Positions 33,196 to 43,129 are shown, counted from the stretch's first letter. The stretch: 64,000 bases of DNA from Bifidobacterium canis (GCF_009727065.1 NZ_WNLP01000009.1:1-64000), one strand, 5' to 3'. The notes: generated by a model not told the origin, from the letters alone. A program made the numbers and translations.

Positions 33196-33915
33196 TTACT
33201 TGAACTCTTCGACGTGCGGAGTCGCCTCTTCTTCCGCGACTTCGGTGAGCGGCTCCTTCTTCTTGCCGAACTTCGCTTTGATCAGGCCGACGATGGTCGG
33301 GATCAGCGAGATCACCAAGATGGCGACGATCACCAGTTCGAAATTATCTTGCACCACCGGAATGCCGCCGAAGAAGTAGCCGAGCAGTGTGAACAACGAC
33401 GACCAAGTGAGTCCGCCGAGCACCGAGAACGGGGTGAAGCGGCTCCAGCGCATGCCAGAGATGCCGGAAATGAACGGCATGAACGTGCGGATGAACGGGA
33501 AGAAACGACCGAGGAACACGGCGAGCGGGCCCCAGCGGTCGATCATTTTCTCAGTCTTCGCGATGCGCTCAGGGGTCATGGCCTTGACGCGCCCGGATTC
33601 AATGATGCGCCGGCCGAAGAAGTGGCCGATGAAGTAGTTGCACTGGTCGCCCAGAATCGGGGCGATCCATACCACCGGCAGCAGTGCCGCGAGCGGAAGC
33701 GCTGATTTGCCGGTCACCGCGTCGGGTGCGGCGAAGAAGCCGGCGGCGAACAGCAGCGAGTCGCCAGGCAGGAACGGGAAGAACACCACACCCGTTTCCA
33801 CGAAAACGATCAGGAAGATGAAACCGAGCGTTGGTGCCACGCCCATCGCGATCCAGCTGGCGATGGCTGCACGTGGATCTCTGAGCAGATTGGCAATGAA
33901 CTGGATGAATCCCAT
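33196..33915 (-). CDS. DedA-family membrane protein
   Basis: This 239-aa polytopic membrane protein has the DedA/SNARE-associated pattern: ETGVVFFPFLPGDSLLFAAGFFAA, ILGDQCNYFIGHFFGRR, GRFFPFIRTFMPFISGISGM and FTLLGYFFGGIPVVQ. DedA proteins are linked to membrane homeostasis and lipid-carrier flipping. The charged C-terminal tail is cytoplasmic. I start at ATG 33915, which has AAGGAA 7 bases upstream; an upstream GTG (33933) is less likely. Genes on both sides are separated by terminators, so it is a single-gene unit. Confidence 0.88.
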   Translation of the reverse strand: MGFIQFIANLLRDPRAAIASWIAMGVAPTLGFIFLIVFVETGVVFFPFLPGDSLLFAAGFFAAPDAVTGKSALPLAALLPVVWIAPILGDQCNYFIGHFFGRRIIESGRVKAMTPERIAKTEKMIDRWGPLAVFLGRFFPFIRTFMPFISGISGMRWSRFTPFSVLGGLTWSSLFTLLGYFFGGIPVVQDNFELVIVAILVISLIPTIVGLIKAKFGKKKEPLTEVAEEEATPHVEEFK

Positions 33916-34150
33916 ATTCAATTTCCTTAGCACTAAGCGAATCAGGTGTTGATCCGTTGTAGGGCGAATTCCCTATGGGTATTCATAGCATACGAGTGGA
34001 ACCGCACCGACCGTTACGCCGCTATCTCTTACTCGTGCACGTTGTTGTGCGCCGACAGTTCACTATTCGAATTACTCAAATACATAACGCAGTATGCAAG
34101 TTCACAGTACGCAATCTCAGCAAACTGTACTCTGCGCGGGCAAAGAAATC

Positions 34151-34177
34151 GGGGCGACTCCAGATAGGAGCCGCCCC
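34151..34177 (-). terminator. Terminator downstream of the YesL-like gene
   Basis: On the minus strand GGGGCGGCTCC pairs with GGAGTCGCCCC (one mismatch) and is followed by GATTTCTTT. The 33916-34150 stretch otherwise contains only the dedA promoter region. Confidence 0.6.
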
Positions 34178-34211
34178 GTGTTGAGGAAAGAGGAGGATGG
34201 TAAGTCTTTGT

Positions 34212-34865
34212 TTACAGGCCGCTGTTCGCGTTGACGTAGGTCTGCGGCTCGATTTCGCCGTACTGACCGTATTTCTTGAAGCCCCACAGCAGAATGAGTG
34301 ACTTCGCGTAGGCGAGCCAGCTCATGCCGAAGATGATCATGAGCGCGCGCACGAACGGCACGAAATAGGCGAGCGAAAGCGCAAGCAGGTCAACGACGAC
34401 GAGCGCCATCGTGCAGCCGAACGCACGCCACGGGAACATGGCGGCGAGCTTCCACTGGCGGCCGATCGGGTTGGCGAACCGCGCCTGCATGGGGAAGAGG
34501 TATTCGGCGAGGAAGAGGATCGCCACGGAAACGGCGACGAGCAGAATGAGCGGGCCGTAGGCGATGTTCGAATCGTAGGCTGCCCAGAATGCGAGTCCCC
34601 AGATGGCGACGGCGATGAGAATGAACAGAAGAATGCCGTTGATGAGCCCGTCTTTGAGTTCGCGCTTGAAGCGGCGCAGATATTCGTGCACAAGTTTGAT
34701 GTCGTCGTGCTCGTCGTAGGCGAACATCGTGCTATACATCGCTGCCTGCGCGGTGCCGATCGTCACGACCGGAAGCATCGTCAGCAGATACACCACATTC
34801 AGTGCAGTGAAGCGCGCGAGTGTGTTCATGAACTGCCAGAACGGGGCATTGATATTGAATTTCAT
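34212..34865 (-). CDS. YesL-like membrane protein (DUF624)
   Basis: This 217-aa protein has about five membrane segments and the DUF624 pattern near the N-terminus (FWQFMNTLARFTALNVVYLLTMLPVVTIGTAQAAMY). YesL-like proteins usually sit beside LplB/YtcP-type oligosaccharide importers, and this one is divergent from exactly such an importer at 35224. Its biochemical role is unknown. Start ATG 34865 follows GAGGATGAG. Confidence 0.82.
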   Translation of the reverse strand: MKFNINAPFWQFMNTLARFTALNVVYLLTMLPVVTIGTAQAAMYSTMFAYDEHDDIKLVHEYLRRFKRELKDGLINGILLFILIAVAIWGLAFWAAYDSNIAYGPLILLVAVSVAILFLAEYLFPMQARFANPIGRQWKLAAMFPWRAFGCTMALVVVDLLALSLAYFVPFVRALMIIFGMSWLAYAKSLILLWGFKKYGQYGEIEPQTYVNANSGL

Positions 34866-35116
34866 CTCATCCTCACTTCGCAGGTCACTTCAGCGTGGCC
34901 TTGTATATATAGCATACACAATTTCGTTGAAGAACGAAAACATGTTATTGATGATTATATAAATAAGAAGATGATTTGTCTATCTCAACATGCGAAGTTT
35001 CGCGGAGATTATGGGGATTCCTGTGTTTTTCTGTGCTGTACCAAGAAAACACAAGGGTTAAATAATATTGGTCATTTGTCTGATGACTATGTGACACGCC
35101 GAATTAGTTTTCTGGA

Positions 35117-35155
35117 TTGACAATATTAGACGTTGTTTATAAACTACTCAATAAG
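35117..35155 (+). promoter_or_regulatory. Promoter and shared palindromic operator, site A (importer operon)
   Basis: TTGACA (35117-35122), 17 bases, TAAACT (35140-35145) form the promoter. The operator (35132-35155; on the minus strand CTTATTGAGTAG then TTTATAAACAAC) covers the -10. It matches site D in 20 of 24 positions. The rest of 34866-35223 holds no gene. Confidence 0.78.
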
Positions 35156-35223
35156 AAGTGAGAAACCCTCGCGAAGACGCGAGACAATCGCTGACTGTCG
35201 TGAGTTTTTCCAAAGGAGGAGAG

Positions 35224-36291
35224 ATGCAGACGTCAACAAGCACCGAGACGGACGAGACCGTCGGCATGGCCGGCGGTGCTGAGGCCGTACTCGGGCGCGA
35301 AGTCGAAGCCTCCGGCGCCAAGCCGCCGAGGACTCGCGCTGAGCGCCGCGCAGCGAAGAAGGCTGCGAAAATGGCTGCCGAAGCGCATGTAGACAAGAAG
35401 CATGCGTTCAAGCTCTGGCTCTACGTTGCGCCACTGCTTATTCTGGTGTTCCTGTTCAGCTACGTTCCGCTGTTCGGCTGGATCTACGCATTCTACGACT
35501 ATCAGCCGCCGATCCCGCTGTCGGAGAGCAAGTTCGTCGGTCTGCAATGGTTCGAGATGATGGTGCAGAATCCGGCGCAGCTGCGCACGATCGGCCAGGT
35601 GCTGCTCAACACCTTCGCAATGTCGGGCTTGAACATCCTCACCTCGTTCCTGCCGGTCATCTTCGCCATCGCGCTCAACGAGATCCGCTCCAAGTGGTTC
35701 AAGAACGTGATCCAGACGCTGACCACGCTGCCGAACTTCATCTCGTGGGTGCTCGTCTACTCGATCGCCTTCGCAATGTTCTCGTCCACCGGCTTGGTCA
35801 ACGACATCCTGATGAACCTGCACATCGTGAGCGAACCGGTGAAGTTCCTCGATTCGCCTGATCAGGTGTGGCTCAAGATGCTGCTGTGGAACCTGTGGAA
35901 GGGTCTCGGTTGGGGCTCCATCATGTATCTGGCTGGCATCGCCGGCATCGACCCGGAGCTTTACGAAGCCGCCCAGGTGGATGGCGCGAACCGCTTCCAG
36001 CAGATCATCCACGTGACGATCCCGCAGCTGATGCCAACCTACTTCGTGCTGCTCATGCTCTCGATCTCCAACTTCCTCAACAACGGCATGGACCAGTACT
36101 ACGTCTTCCAGAACGCCTTCAACCAGAAGTGGATCCAGGTGCTCGACCTCTATGTGTACAACGTCGGCATGGGCCAGAACAGCCTCTCCCTCGGTACTGC
36201 AATCTCGATGCTGAAGTCGCTCGTCTCTGTCGGCCTGCTCTTGCTCGTCAACTGGCTGTCGAAGCGCACCCGCGGCGTGGGCATCGTCTGA
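35224..36291 (+). CDS. Oligosaccharide ABC transporter permease, LplB type
   Basis: This 355-aa permease belongs to the LplB/YteP group used for plant-polymer oligosaccharides. A long Ala/Lys-rich cytoplasmic N-terminus precedes the membrane part (LWLYVAPLLILVFLFSYVPLFGWIYAF). The EAA loop is YEAAQVDGANRFQQIIHVTIPQL. ATG 35224 follows the strong site AAAGGAGGA. It heads an operon with a second permease, binding lipoprotein and GH29, GH3 and GH31 glycosidases, so the inferred cargo is a branched xyloglucan-type oligosaccharide. Confidence 0.88.
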   Translation: MQTSTSTETDETVGMAGGAEAVLGREVEASGAKPPRTRAERRAAKKAAKMAAEAHVDKKHAFKLWLYVAPLLILVFLFSYVPLFGWIYAFYDYQPPIPLSESKFVGLQWFEMMVQNPAQLRTIGQVLLNTFAMSGLNILTSFLPVIFAIALNEIRSKWFKNVIQTLTTLPNFISWVLVYSIAFAMFSSTGLVNDILMNLHIVSEPVKFLDSPDQVWLKMLLWNLWKGLGWGSIMYLAGIAGIDPELYEAAQVDGANRFQQIIHVTIPQLMPTYFVLLMLSISNFLNNGMDQYYVFQNAFNQKWIQVLDLYVYNVGMGQNSLSLGTAISMLKSLVSVGLLLLVNWLSKRTRGVGIV

Positions 36292-36329
36292 TCGGCTCGT
36301 TCGTTGGAATAAAGGCTTAAGGAGAGAAA

Positions 36330-37289
36330 ATGTCAACTGCAACCGTAAGCGCTAAGAGCGCGAAGAAGCCCAAGAAGGCGAAGGCGGGCGTTTCACCGGC
36401 CATGCGCCGCACCAAGGGCGAGAAGATCTACAACGTCGTCAACATCATCATCCTGACGTTGTTCGCGTTGATCTGCACCTACCCGTTCTACTACCTGATC
36501 ATCAACTCGCTGTCGAGCAATCAGGCGGCGGCAGCTGGTGACGTCACGTGGTACATCAAGGGTCTGCACTGGGACAACTACAAGACGGTTCTCGGTCTTG
36601 ACGGCCTCGGCACCGCGGCGTGGATCTCGGTGGCCCGTACCGTCGTCGGCACCGTGCTCACCGTGCTCGCCAGCGCCTACCTCGGCTTCATGTTCACGCA
36701 GCAGAAGATGTGGAAGCGCTCGTTCTGGTACCGCTTCGTGGTCATCACGATGTATTTCAACGCAGGCTTGATCCCAATGTTCATCACGATGAAGAACTAC
36801 GGATTGACCAACAACTTCTGGGTGTACATCCTCCCAGCCATCGTGCAGCCGTTCAACATCATTCTGGTGAAAACCTACATCGAGTCGATTCCGGCATCGT
36901 TGCAAGAAGCCGCCGAGGTCGATGGCGCAGGTACGATGACCGTCTTCTGGAAGATCGTGCTGCCGATGTGCACGCCGATTCTGGCGACCGTAGCCATCTT
37001 CTCGGCCGTCAACCAGTGGAACTCCTTCCAAGACACGCTGATCTACATGACCGATTCGAAGCTCTGGTCGCTGCAGTACCTGCTCTACACCTACATCAAC
37101 CAGGCAAGCTCGATTGCAAACTCGGTGAAGGCGAACGCTGCGAACGCGGCAATGCTCGCAACGGCGGCAACACCGACGGCAATACGAATGACGGTCTCCG
37201 TGATCGTCGTGCTCCCGATCATGTTCATCTACCCATTCTTCCAGCGCTTCTTCGTCAAGGGCATGATGCTCGGCGCAGTCAAGGGCTGA
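36330..37289 (+). CDS. Oligosaccharide ABC transporter permease, YtcP type
   Basis: This 319-aa partner permease has the LplC/YtcP signature: LQEAAEVDGAGTMTVFWKIVLPMC as EAA loop, a short Ala-rich insert (NSVKANAANAAMLATAATPTAIRMT), and the C-terminal YPFFQRFFVKGMMLGAVKG. Start ATG 36330 follows TAAGGAGAG. Forms the channel with the preceding LplB-type permease. Confidence 0.88.
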   Translation: MSTATVSAKSAKKPKKAKAGVSPAMRRTKGEKIYNVVNIIILTLFALICTYPFYYLIINSLSSNQAAAAGDVTWYIKGLHWDNYKTVLGLDGLGTAAWISVARTVVGTVLTVLASAYLGFMFTQQKMWKRSFWYRFVVITMYFNAGLIPMFITMKNYGLTNNFWVYILPAIVQPFNIILVKTYIESIPASLQEAAEVDGAGTMTVFWKIVLPMCTPILATVAIFSAVNQWNSFQDTLIYMTDSKLWSLQYLLYTYINQASSIANSVKANAANAAMLATAATPTAIRMTVSVIVVLPIMFIYPFFQRFFVKGMMLGAVKG

Positions 37290-37296
37290 CCTACAC

Positions 37297-37329
37297 TGGC
37301 GTCCCGCTCTTCCTCGTCGCGGGACGCCA
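37297..37329 (+). other. Stem-loop between permease and binding-protein genes
   Basis: TGGCGTCCCGC (37297-37307) and GCGGGACGCCA (37319-37329) are perfect 11-bp arms. No T-run follows, so it is likely an mRNA processing or stability element. Confidence 0.6.
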
Positions 37330-37416
37330 CTCCTCTCAATAACTCAACAAGAGAAATAACCAATATCTGTTGCTCACAGAAGAGCAAGAAAAGAAGGATA
37401 CAAGGAGGTTTCCGCC

Positions 37417-39186
37417 ATGGAAATCAAGAAGAAGCTCGTCTCAGCGATCGCCGCGACCGCTGCTGCAGCGATGCTGTTCTCTGTCTCCGCTTGCGGTGGC
37501 AGTTCGTCCAGCAGCGATGACACGAAAGACGACGGCTCGTTCATGAAGGTCGACGTCTTCTCGTCCACCGCAAACTACCAAGGCACCCAAAAGGGTTGGT
37601 TCGCCAAGATCGTCAAAGACAAGTTCAACATGGAGCTCAACATCATCGCTCCTAACGTTGCTGGTGGCGGCGACACCCTCTTCGATACCCGTTCCACTGC
37701 TGGAAACCTCGGCGACCTGGTGATCGTCGGCATGGGCAACGGCCGCTTGCAGAAGCTCGTCAAGTCGAACCTGATCACCGACATGACGCCGTACTACAAC
37801 TCGATGACCAACGTCAAGCGCTATCAGGCTGGCGTTGACTACGTGACCAAGCAGGCCGGCAAAGACGGCGTGTGGGGCGTTCCTGGCGGCGTTTCCGATT
37901 CCTCGCCAACCGAGAGCGCTGATGGCATCGAGCCAACCGCAGCTCCATACATCCGTTGGGATTACTACTCGAAGATCGGCTACCCGGAGATCAAGAATCT
38001 CGATGACTTCGTGAACGTGCTGAAGCAGATGCAAGACAAAGCTCGCGAAGAAACCGGCAAGAACGACATCTACGCAGTCTCGCTGTTCAAGGATTGGGAC
38101 GGCGATCTGATGCAGAACGCTCAGGCCGCATCGCAGTGGCTGGGCTACTCCCAGCAGAACTCCGTGCTCGTGCCGGCGGATGACGACGAGAGCAAGATCA
38201 CCCCTGCCTCCCAGGTTGGCAGCGCCTACGATCAGATGATCGAGTTCTTCAACAAGTGCGATCAGGCCGGCTTGGTTGACCCTGAGTCCACCACCCAGAA
38301 CTGGGATACGCTCTCCACCAAGGTGCAGAACGGCAAGGTGCTCATGTCGATCTGGTCTTGGCTCGGCAAGCCTCGTATGAACAGCAGCGAAAACGCTGAA
38401 AAGGGCGTCGGCTTCATGCTCGCCCCACTGCAGAGCATGAACGTCTACACGCCAGGCTTCCAGCCTGAAGGCGACGGCAGCAGCTTCATCGGCATCGGTT
38501 CCAAGGCTAAGAACAAGGCCCGTCTCGCCAAGTTCATCGACTGGCTCTACTCCCCAGAAGGCATCTACGCTTCCGCAGCCAACTCCGGTGGTGCTGCCTG
38601 CCCTGAGAAGATGTGCTGGACCACGAACAAGGATGGTCAGCCTGAGCTCAACGAATTCGGCGAGAAGGCCATGTTCAACTCCGATGGCCTGCAGGTTCCT
38701 GCCGAATACGGCGGCGGCTCCTACAACGACGGCATCTCCGCTCTCAACTTCAAGACGGTGAATGCGAACAGCATCGATCCGAACACGAAGGCAGCCTTCA
38801 ACCCGCAGCTGTGGCAGACTCAGCTCGACAAGCAGACCAAGCTGTCGAAGGATTGGTCTGAGCACATGGACGGCGCGAAGACCGACATCGAATATCTGCA
38901 GAAGGCCGGCAAGCTCGCGGTCGCCCCAGGCGCCACCTACACGCCTCCGGAGGAGGATTCGCAGATCTCCACGCTGCGCTCCTCGGTCAAGACCGAAGTC
39001 GTCAACGCTTCTTGGCAGGCGGTTGTGGCGAAGAGCACGTCGGAATGCCAGTCCATCTTCAAGAACATGGGCAAGCAGATCGACGATCTCGGCTACCAGC
39101 AGGTGCTCAAGGTCGACGAGCAGAACGCCAAGGATCTCATCAAGGCTCGCCAGGAGATCGTCAAGGAATACGCCGACAAGAAGTGA
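37417..39186 (+). CDS. Oligosaccharide-binding lipoprotein, LplA type
   Basis: This 589-aa extracellular receptor is larger than common sugar-binding proteins, as expected for LplA-type receptors of oligosaccharide importers. The signal peptide ends SVSAC (lipobox Cys26), followed by GGSSSSSDDTKDD. The mature domain (FMKVDVFSSTANYQGTQKGWFAKIVKDKFNMELN) is a family 1 solute-binding fold. ATG 37417 follows AAGGAGG. The order permease-permease-receptor is the inverse of the other importers in the window. It probably selects the oligosaccharides degraded by the enzymes encoded after it. Confidence 0.87.
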   Translation: MEIKKKLVSAIAATAAAAMLFSVSACGGSSSSSDDTKDDGSFMKVDVFSSTANYQGTQKGWFAKIVKDKFNMELNIIAPNVAGGGDTLFDTRSTAGNLGDLVIVGMGNGRLQKLVKSNLITDMTPYYNSMTNVKRYQAGVDYVTKQAGKDGVWGVPGGVSDSSPTESADGIEPTAAPYIRWDYYSKIGYPEIKNLDDFVNVLKQMQDKAREETGKNDIYAVSLFKDWDGDLMQNAQAASQWLGYSQQNSVLVPADDDESKITPASQVGSAYDQMIEFFNKCDQAGLVDPESTTQNWDTLSTKVQNGKVLMSIWSWLGKPRMNSSENAEKGVGFMLAPLQSMNVYTPGFQPEGDGSSFIGIGSKAKNKARLAKFIDWLYSPEGIYASAANSGGAACPEKMCWTTNKDGQPELNEFGEKAMFNSDGLQVPAEYGGGSYNDGISALNFKTVNANSIDPNTKAAFNPQLWQTQLDKQTKLSKDWSEHMDGAKTDIEYLQKAGKLAVAPGATYTPPEEDSQISTLRSSVKTEVVNASWQAVVAKSTSECQSIFKNMGKQIDDLGYQQVLKVDEQNAKDLIKARQEIVKEYADKK

Positions 39187-39212
39187 GCATCAGCTCAATC
39201 AATAACTACATA

Positions 39213-39227
39213 ATTGAATAATTCAAT
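39213..39227. other. Short palindrome after the binding-protein gene
   Basis: ATTGAAT-A-ATTCAAT is a perfect 15-base palindrome in A+T-rich intergenic DNA. Function is unknown; it may be part of an internal regulatory site. Confidence 0.3.
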
Positions 39228-39260
39228 AATCGGCATCCACACCGTGTGAATGCCAGCGGT

Positions 39261-39293
39261 GGGGCGCCGCAGCCACAGCGGCTGCAGCGCCCC
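39261..39293 (+). terminator. Terminator-like hairpin before the GH29 gene
   Basis: GGGGCGC..GCAGCC pairs with GGCTGC.GCGCCCC over about 13 bp with one mismatch, followed by ATTTCCATCATTTTCC. It probably attenuates readthrough from the importer genes into the glycosidase genes. Confidence 0.65.
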
Positions 39294-39337
39294 ATTTCCA
39301 TCATTTTCCATCACCAGCAGGGTAGCGGAGGTGTTCA

Positions 39338-40831
39338 ATGACGAATATCGCAGCCGTCGAGCGCACGATCAGCTCCGGCCCATACAGCGAAGATTGGGCT
39401 TCGCTGGCCCGTCACACCAACCCAAGCTGGTTCGCCGACGCGAAGTTCGGCATCTTCACTCATTGGGGACTCTACAGCGTGCCCGAATACCGCAACGAAT
39501 GGTATTCGCGCAACATGTACATTCGCGACTACCCCGAATTCGCACACCACGTGAACACCTACGGCAAGCACGGCGAATTCGGTTACAAAGACTTCATTCC
39601 GATGTTCACCGCCCCGCATTTCGACGCGAACGAATGGTGCGAACTGTTCGCCAACGCCGGCGCAAAATACATCATGCCGGTGAGTGAACACCACGACGGA
39701 TTCCAAATGTACCGCAGCGAACTCTCGCGCTGGAACAGCTTCGATATGGGCCCGCACCGCGACGTGCTCGGCGAGCTGAAAAACGCGGCGCACGCGCATA
39801 ATCTGCATTTCGCCACGTCGAACCACCGTGCGGAGCACTGGTGGTTCATGGGGCACGGCCGCGAATTCGAGTCAGACGTGCGCGAGCCGATGGCACGCGG
39901 CGACTTCTACTGGCCGGCGGCGACGCCCGAACCGAACGAATTCGACATCGACTCCACGCCCGCGCCATCGCCAGAATTCCTCGACGACTGGCTCGCGCGC
40001 AACGTCGAGATCATCGACAACTACGCGCCCGAACTGCTCTATTTCGACTGGTGGGTGCAGCACCGCGCGTTCCGCCCATATCTGCGCAAACTCACCGCGT
40101 ACTACTACAACCGCATGGCACAGCGCGGGCTCGACGCGGCGATCTGCTACAAGTACGATGCGCTCGCCTGGGGCGCGGGCATCGTCGACGTCGAGCGCGG
40201 CGGATTCGCCGACGCGACGCCGTTCGTCTGGCAGACCGACACGGCGATCGCGCGCAACTCCTGGAGCTACACCGATTCGCTCGACTACAAGAGCCTGCCG
40301 GAACTGATCATCGCGCTGATTGATGCGGTGAGCAAGAACGGCAACCTGCTGCTCAATGTGGGGCCGCGCGCAGACGGGGCGATCGCCGAACACGACCGCG
40401 GACTCTTGGCAGGCATAGGCGACTGGCTGCGCGCGAACGGCGCCGGCATCTACGGCTCGCGCCCGTGGCGCGTGAGCGCAGAGGGGCCGACTGTACAGAA
40501 CGCCGGCATGTTCGCCGACCAAGAGGAAACTGCGTGGACGGCTCAAGACTGGCGCTTCACCGCCCGCGACGGCTCGATCTACTGCTTCTGCCTGAACCCG
40601 GGCGAGGCGCGCGAACTCGTGTGCGCGAACTTCGCCGGCTTCGACGGCGAGCACAAACCGCCGTTCAACGGCGTGATCGAAGGCGTCGAGCAGCTCGGCG
40701 TCGGGGCGGTGCCGTTCGGGCGCGCAACCGACGGCCTGCATATTCGCGAGTTCGTCACCACGCGGTGCGGCAGCGAATACGCGGGCACACAGAACGCGTT
40801 GCCGATGGGGTTCCGATTACAGATCGGCTGA
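39338..40831 (+). CDS. Alpha-L-fucosidase, GH29 (intracellular)
   Basis: This 497-aa retaining alpha-L-fucosidase has the GH29 N-terminal pattern (WFADAKFGIFTHWGLYSVPEY, AKYIMPVSEHHDGFQMY) and nucleophile Asp237 in ELLYFDWWVQ. A C-terminal beta-sandwich follows (GDWLRANGAGIYGSRPW onward). No signal peptide or sorting signal is present, unlike the secreted fucosidases of milk-glycan specialists, so the substrate must be imported. Within this operon the likely substrate is the terminal fucose of fucosylated xyloglucan oligosaccharides; fucosylated host glycans are an alternative. Start ATG 39338 follows GCGGAGGTGTTC. Confidence 0.9.
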   Translation: MTNIAAVERTISSGPYSEDWASLARHTNPSWFADAKFGIFTHWGLYSVPEYRNEWYSRNMYIRDYPEFAHHVNTYGKHGEFGYKDFIPMFTAPHFDANEWCELFANAGAKYIMPVSEHHDGFQMYRSELSRWNSFDMGPHRDVLGELKNAAHAHNLHFATSNHRAEHWWFMGHGREFESDVREPMARGDFYWPAATPEPNEFDIDSTPAPSPEFLDDWLARNVEIIDNYAPELLYFDWWVQHRAFRPYLRKLTAYYYNRMAQRGLDAAICYKYDALAWGAGIVDVERGGFADATPFVWQTDTAIARNSWSYTDSLDYKSLPELIIALIDAVSKNGNLLLNVGPRADGAIAEHDRGLLAGIGDWLRANGAGIYGSRPWRVSAEGPTVQNAGMFADQEETAWTAQDWRFTARDGSIYCFCLNPGEARELVCANFAGFDGEHKPPFNGVIEGVEQLGVGAVPFGRATDGLHIREFVTTRCGSEYAGTQNALPMGFRLQIG

Positions 40832-40924
40832 TCTGCTGCGCGGTCTGCGTGCTTCGCGACGCGGACATAGTGAGCAGCACAACACAGCGAAGACTCTAAA
40901 TAATTAATAAATATTAAATAATAA

Positions 40925-40939
40925 TTGTAAATATTACAA
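40925..40939. promoter_or_regulatory. Palindrome in A+T-rich region upstream of GH3 gene
   Basis: TTGTAA-ATA-TTACAA is a perfect palindrome inside a long A/T-only stretch (about 40895-40950). It could mark an internal promoter or operator for the GH3 gene. Confidence 0.35.
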
Positions 40940-40999
40940 ATTATTAAGTACTACAGAAGATTTTTGCGAACACAACTCGCACAGAAAGAGAGACCAGAG

Positions 41000-43129
41000 A
41001 TGACGATGATCAGCGAAGCCAACAAGGCGAAAGCCCGAGAGCTCACTGCGCAGCTGACGCTCGAAGAGAAGATCGGCATGATTCACGGCGCGGCGCTGTT
41101 CCACACCGCCGGCGTGGAGCGTCTCGGCATCCCGCCGATGCGCTATGACGATGGTCCGATGGGCGTGCGCGCCGACACCTACGACGACAACTGGGCTCCG
41201 ATGCACAACACGCGCGACGAAGTGGCGTATCTGCCGAGCGGGTCTGCCGTCGCCTCCACGTGGAACCCGGCGCTCGCCCACGAAACCGGCCGCGTGCTCG
41301 GCGAAGAGGCGCGCGGGCGCGGCAAAGACGTGATTCTGGGGCCGTCGCTCAACATCAAGAGGTCGCCACTGTGCGGGCGAAACTTCGAATATATGAGCGA
41401 GGATCCGCTGCTCACCGCAGTGCAGGGCGTCGCATATATCGACGGCGTGCAGGAGTCCGACGTGGCGGCCTGCCCGAAGCATTTCGCGGCGAATAACCAG
41501 GAAACCGACCGTCTCGACGTTGACGAGACGATCAGCGAGCGCGCACTGCGCGAGCTCTACTTGCCGGCGTTCCGCGCGGCGGTGCAGCAAGCCGGGACGC
41601 TCACGATCATGGGCGCGTATAATCTCATCAACGGCACGCACTGCTGCGAATCGAAGACGCTGCTCAACGATATTCTGCGTGACGAATGGGGCTTCGACGG
41701 GCTCGTCGTCTCCGACTGGAGCGCGCTGAAAAGCACCAAGCGCAGCGCCGAAGTCGGGCTCGACGTCGAGATGGGCGTCACCTACGATTTCGACAAATAT
41801 TACTTCGCGCAGCCACTGCTCGAAGCGGTGCGTAACGGCGAGATCGACGAAAAGCTCGTGGATGAGAAAGTCGAGCACGTGCTCGCCGTGATGGACGCGC
41901 TCAACATGCTCGGCGACGCGCGCGCACACCGCAAGGCGGGTTCGTATGCGACGCTCGCGCACGCGCAGTCCACGCTCGACATCGCGCGCGAATCGATCGT
42001 GCTGCTCAAGAACTCGGCGAACGTGTTGCCGCTCGATGCCGCTGCGACGAAGCGACTGCTCATCGTCGGCGCGAACGCCGACCGCATCCACTCAAAGGGC
42101 GGCGGCTCCGCAGTCATCAAGGCGCTGCACGAGGTGTCGCCGCTGCTCGGCATCAACGGGTTCCTGGGTGGCAACGTCGAGATCACCTACGCTCCGGGCT
42201 ACTACGCCGAGCAGGTCGATCAGGATGACACCTGGCAGGAGGAGAGTCTCGAGAACTCGAAGGCGAACGCAGCCAAGGAAGCCGAGCGCACAAAGCGCCT
42301 GCGCGACGAGGCTCTGGAACTCGCCCGCGACTTCGCGGCAAGCGGCGACCCGATCGTGTTCGTCGGCGGCCTGAACCACGACTACGACCTCGAAGCGCGC
42401 GACCGCGAGAATATGGATCTGCCATACGAGCAGGACGCACTGATCGATGGACTGCTGGACATCGACCCGAACACCGTGCTCGTGTTCGTGGCAGGTTCGC
42501 CGGTCACGATGCCTTGGGAGAGCAAGGCATCCACGATTGTGTGGAATTGGTACAACGGCATGGAAAGCGGCACGGCGCTTGCGGAGACGCTGTTCGGCGC
42601 CGTCAACCCGAGCGGTCACCTGCCGGAGACGTTCCCGGTTAATGTCGCTGACTGCCCGGCGCATTCGATCGGCACGTTCGGCAAGAAAGGGCACGTGGAC
42701 TATGCGGAAGACATCTATGTGGGCTACCGCTACTACCAGACCAAGCATGTGCCGGTGCGGTTCTGCTTCGGCCACGGTTTGAGCTACACGACCTTCGAAT
42801 ACAGCGACCTCGAAGTGCGCGACCTCGACGGCAGCATCCGCCTCGATTTCCACGTGACGAACACCGGAGATCGCGCGGGCAAAGCCGTACCGCAGGCGTA
42901 TGTCACGCTCGAGCAAACCGATGAAGACCGTCCGGCTTACGAACTCAAGGGCTTCACGAAAGTCGAGCTCGAGCCGGGGGAGCGTAAGCAGGTGACGATC
43001 ACCGTTCCACGTGAAACCGCGTTGCGGTATTGGTGCAACGAAACGCAGTCCTTCGCGCTCGCGCCGTCCGCCGAAATCCATATCGGCGAATCGGTGCAAG
43101 ACCTCCGCCTGAACGGAAAGGTCAGGTGA
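41000..43129 (+). CDS. Beta-glucosidase, GH3 (intracellular)
   Basis: This 709-aa GH3 enzyme has the N-terminal barrel (RLGIPPMRYDDGPMGVR; PSLNIKRSPLCGRNFEYMSEDP; CPKHFAANNQETDR) with nucleophile Asp239 in GLVVSDWSA. The alpha/beta sandwich domain and C-terminal fibronectin III-like domain follow (LRLDFHVTNTGDRAGKAVPQAYV-like region near the end). No signal peptide. ATG 41000 is used; an upstream TTG/GTG-type start at 40964 has no better ribosome site. It could remove non-reducing-end glucose from xyloglucan oligosaccharides after alpha-xylose removal. Confidence 0.9.
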   Translation: MTMISEANKAKARELTAQLTLEEKIGMIHGAALFHTAGVERLGIPPMRYDDGPMGVRADTYDDNWAPMHNTRDEVAYLPSGSAVASTWNPALAHETGRVLGEEARGRGKDVILGPSLNIKRSPLCGRNFEYMSEDPLLTAVQGVAYIDGVQESDVAACPKHFAANNQETDRLDVDETISERALRELYLPAFRAAVQQAGTLTIMGAYNLINGTHCCESKTLLNDILRDEWGFDGLVVSDWSALKSTKRSAEVGLDVEMGVTYDFDKYYFAQPLLEAVRNGEIDEKLVDEKVEHVLAVMDALNMLGDARAHRKAGSYATLAHAQSTLDIARESIVLLKNSANVLPLDAAATKRLLIVGANADRIHSKGGGSAVIKALHEVSPLLGINGFLGGNVEITYAPGYYAEQVDQDDTWQEESLENSKANAAKEAERTKRLRDEALELARDFAASGDPIVFVGGLNHDYDLEARDRENMDLPYEQDALIDGLLDIDPNTVLVFVAGSPVTMPWESKASTIVWNWYNGMESGTALAETLFGAVNPSGHLPETFPVNVADCPAHSIGTFGKKGHVDYAEDIYVGYRYYQTKHVPVRFCFGHGLSYTTFEYSDLEVRDLDGSIRLDFHVTNTGDRAGKAVPQAYVTLEQTDEDRPAYELKGFTKVELEPGERKQVTITVPRETALRYWCNETQSFALAPSAEIHIGESVQDLRLNGKVR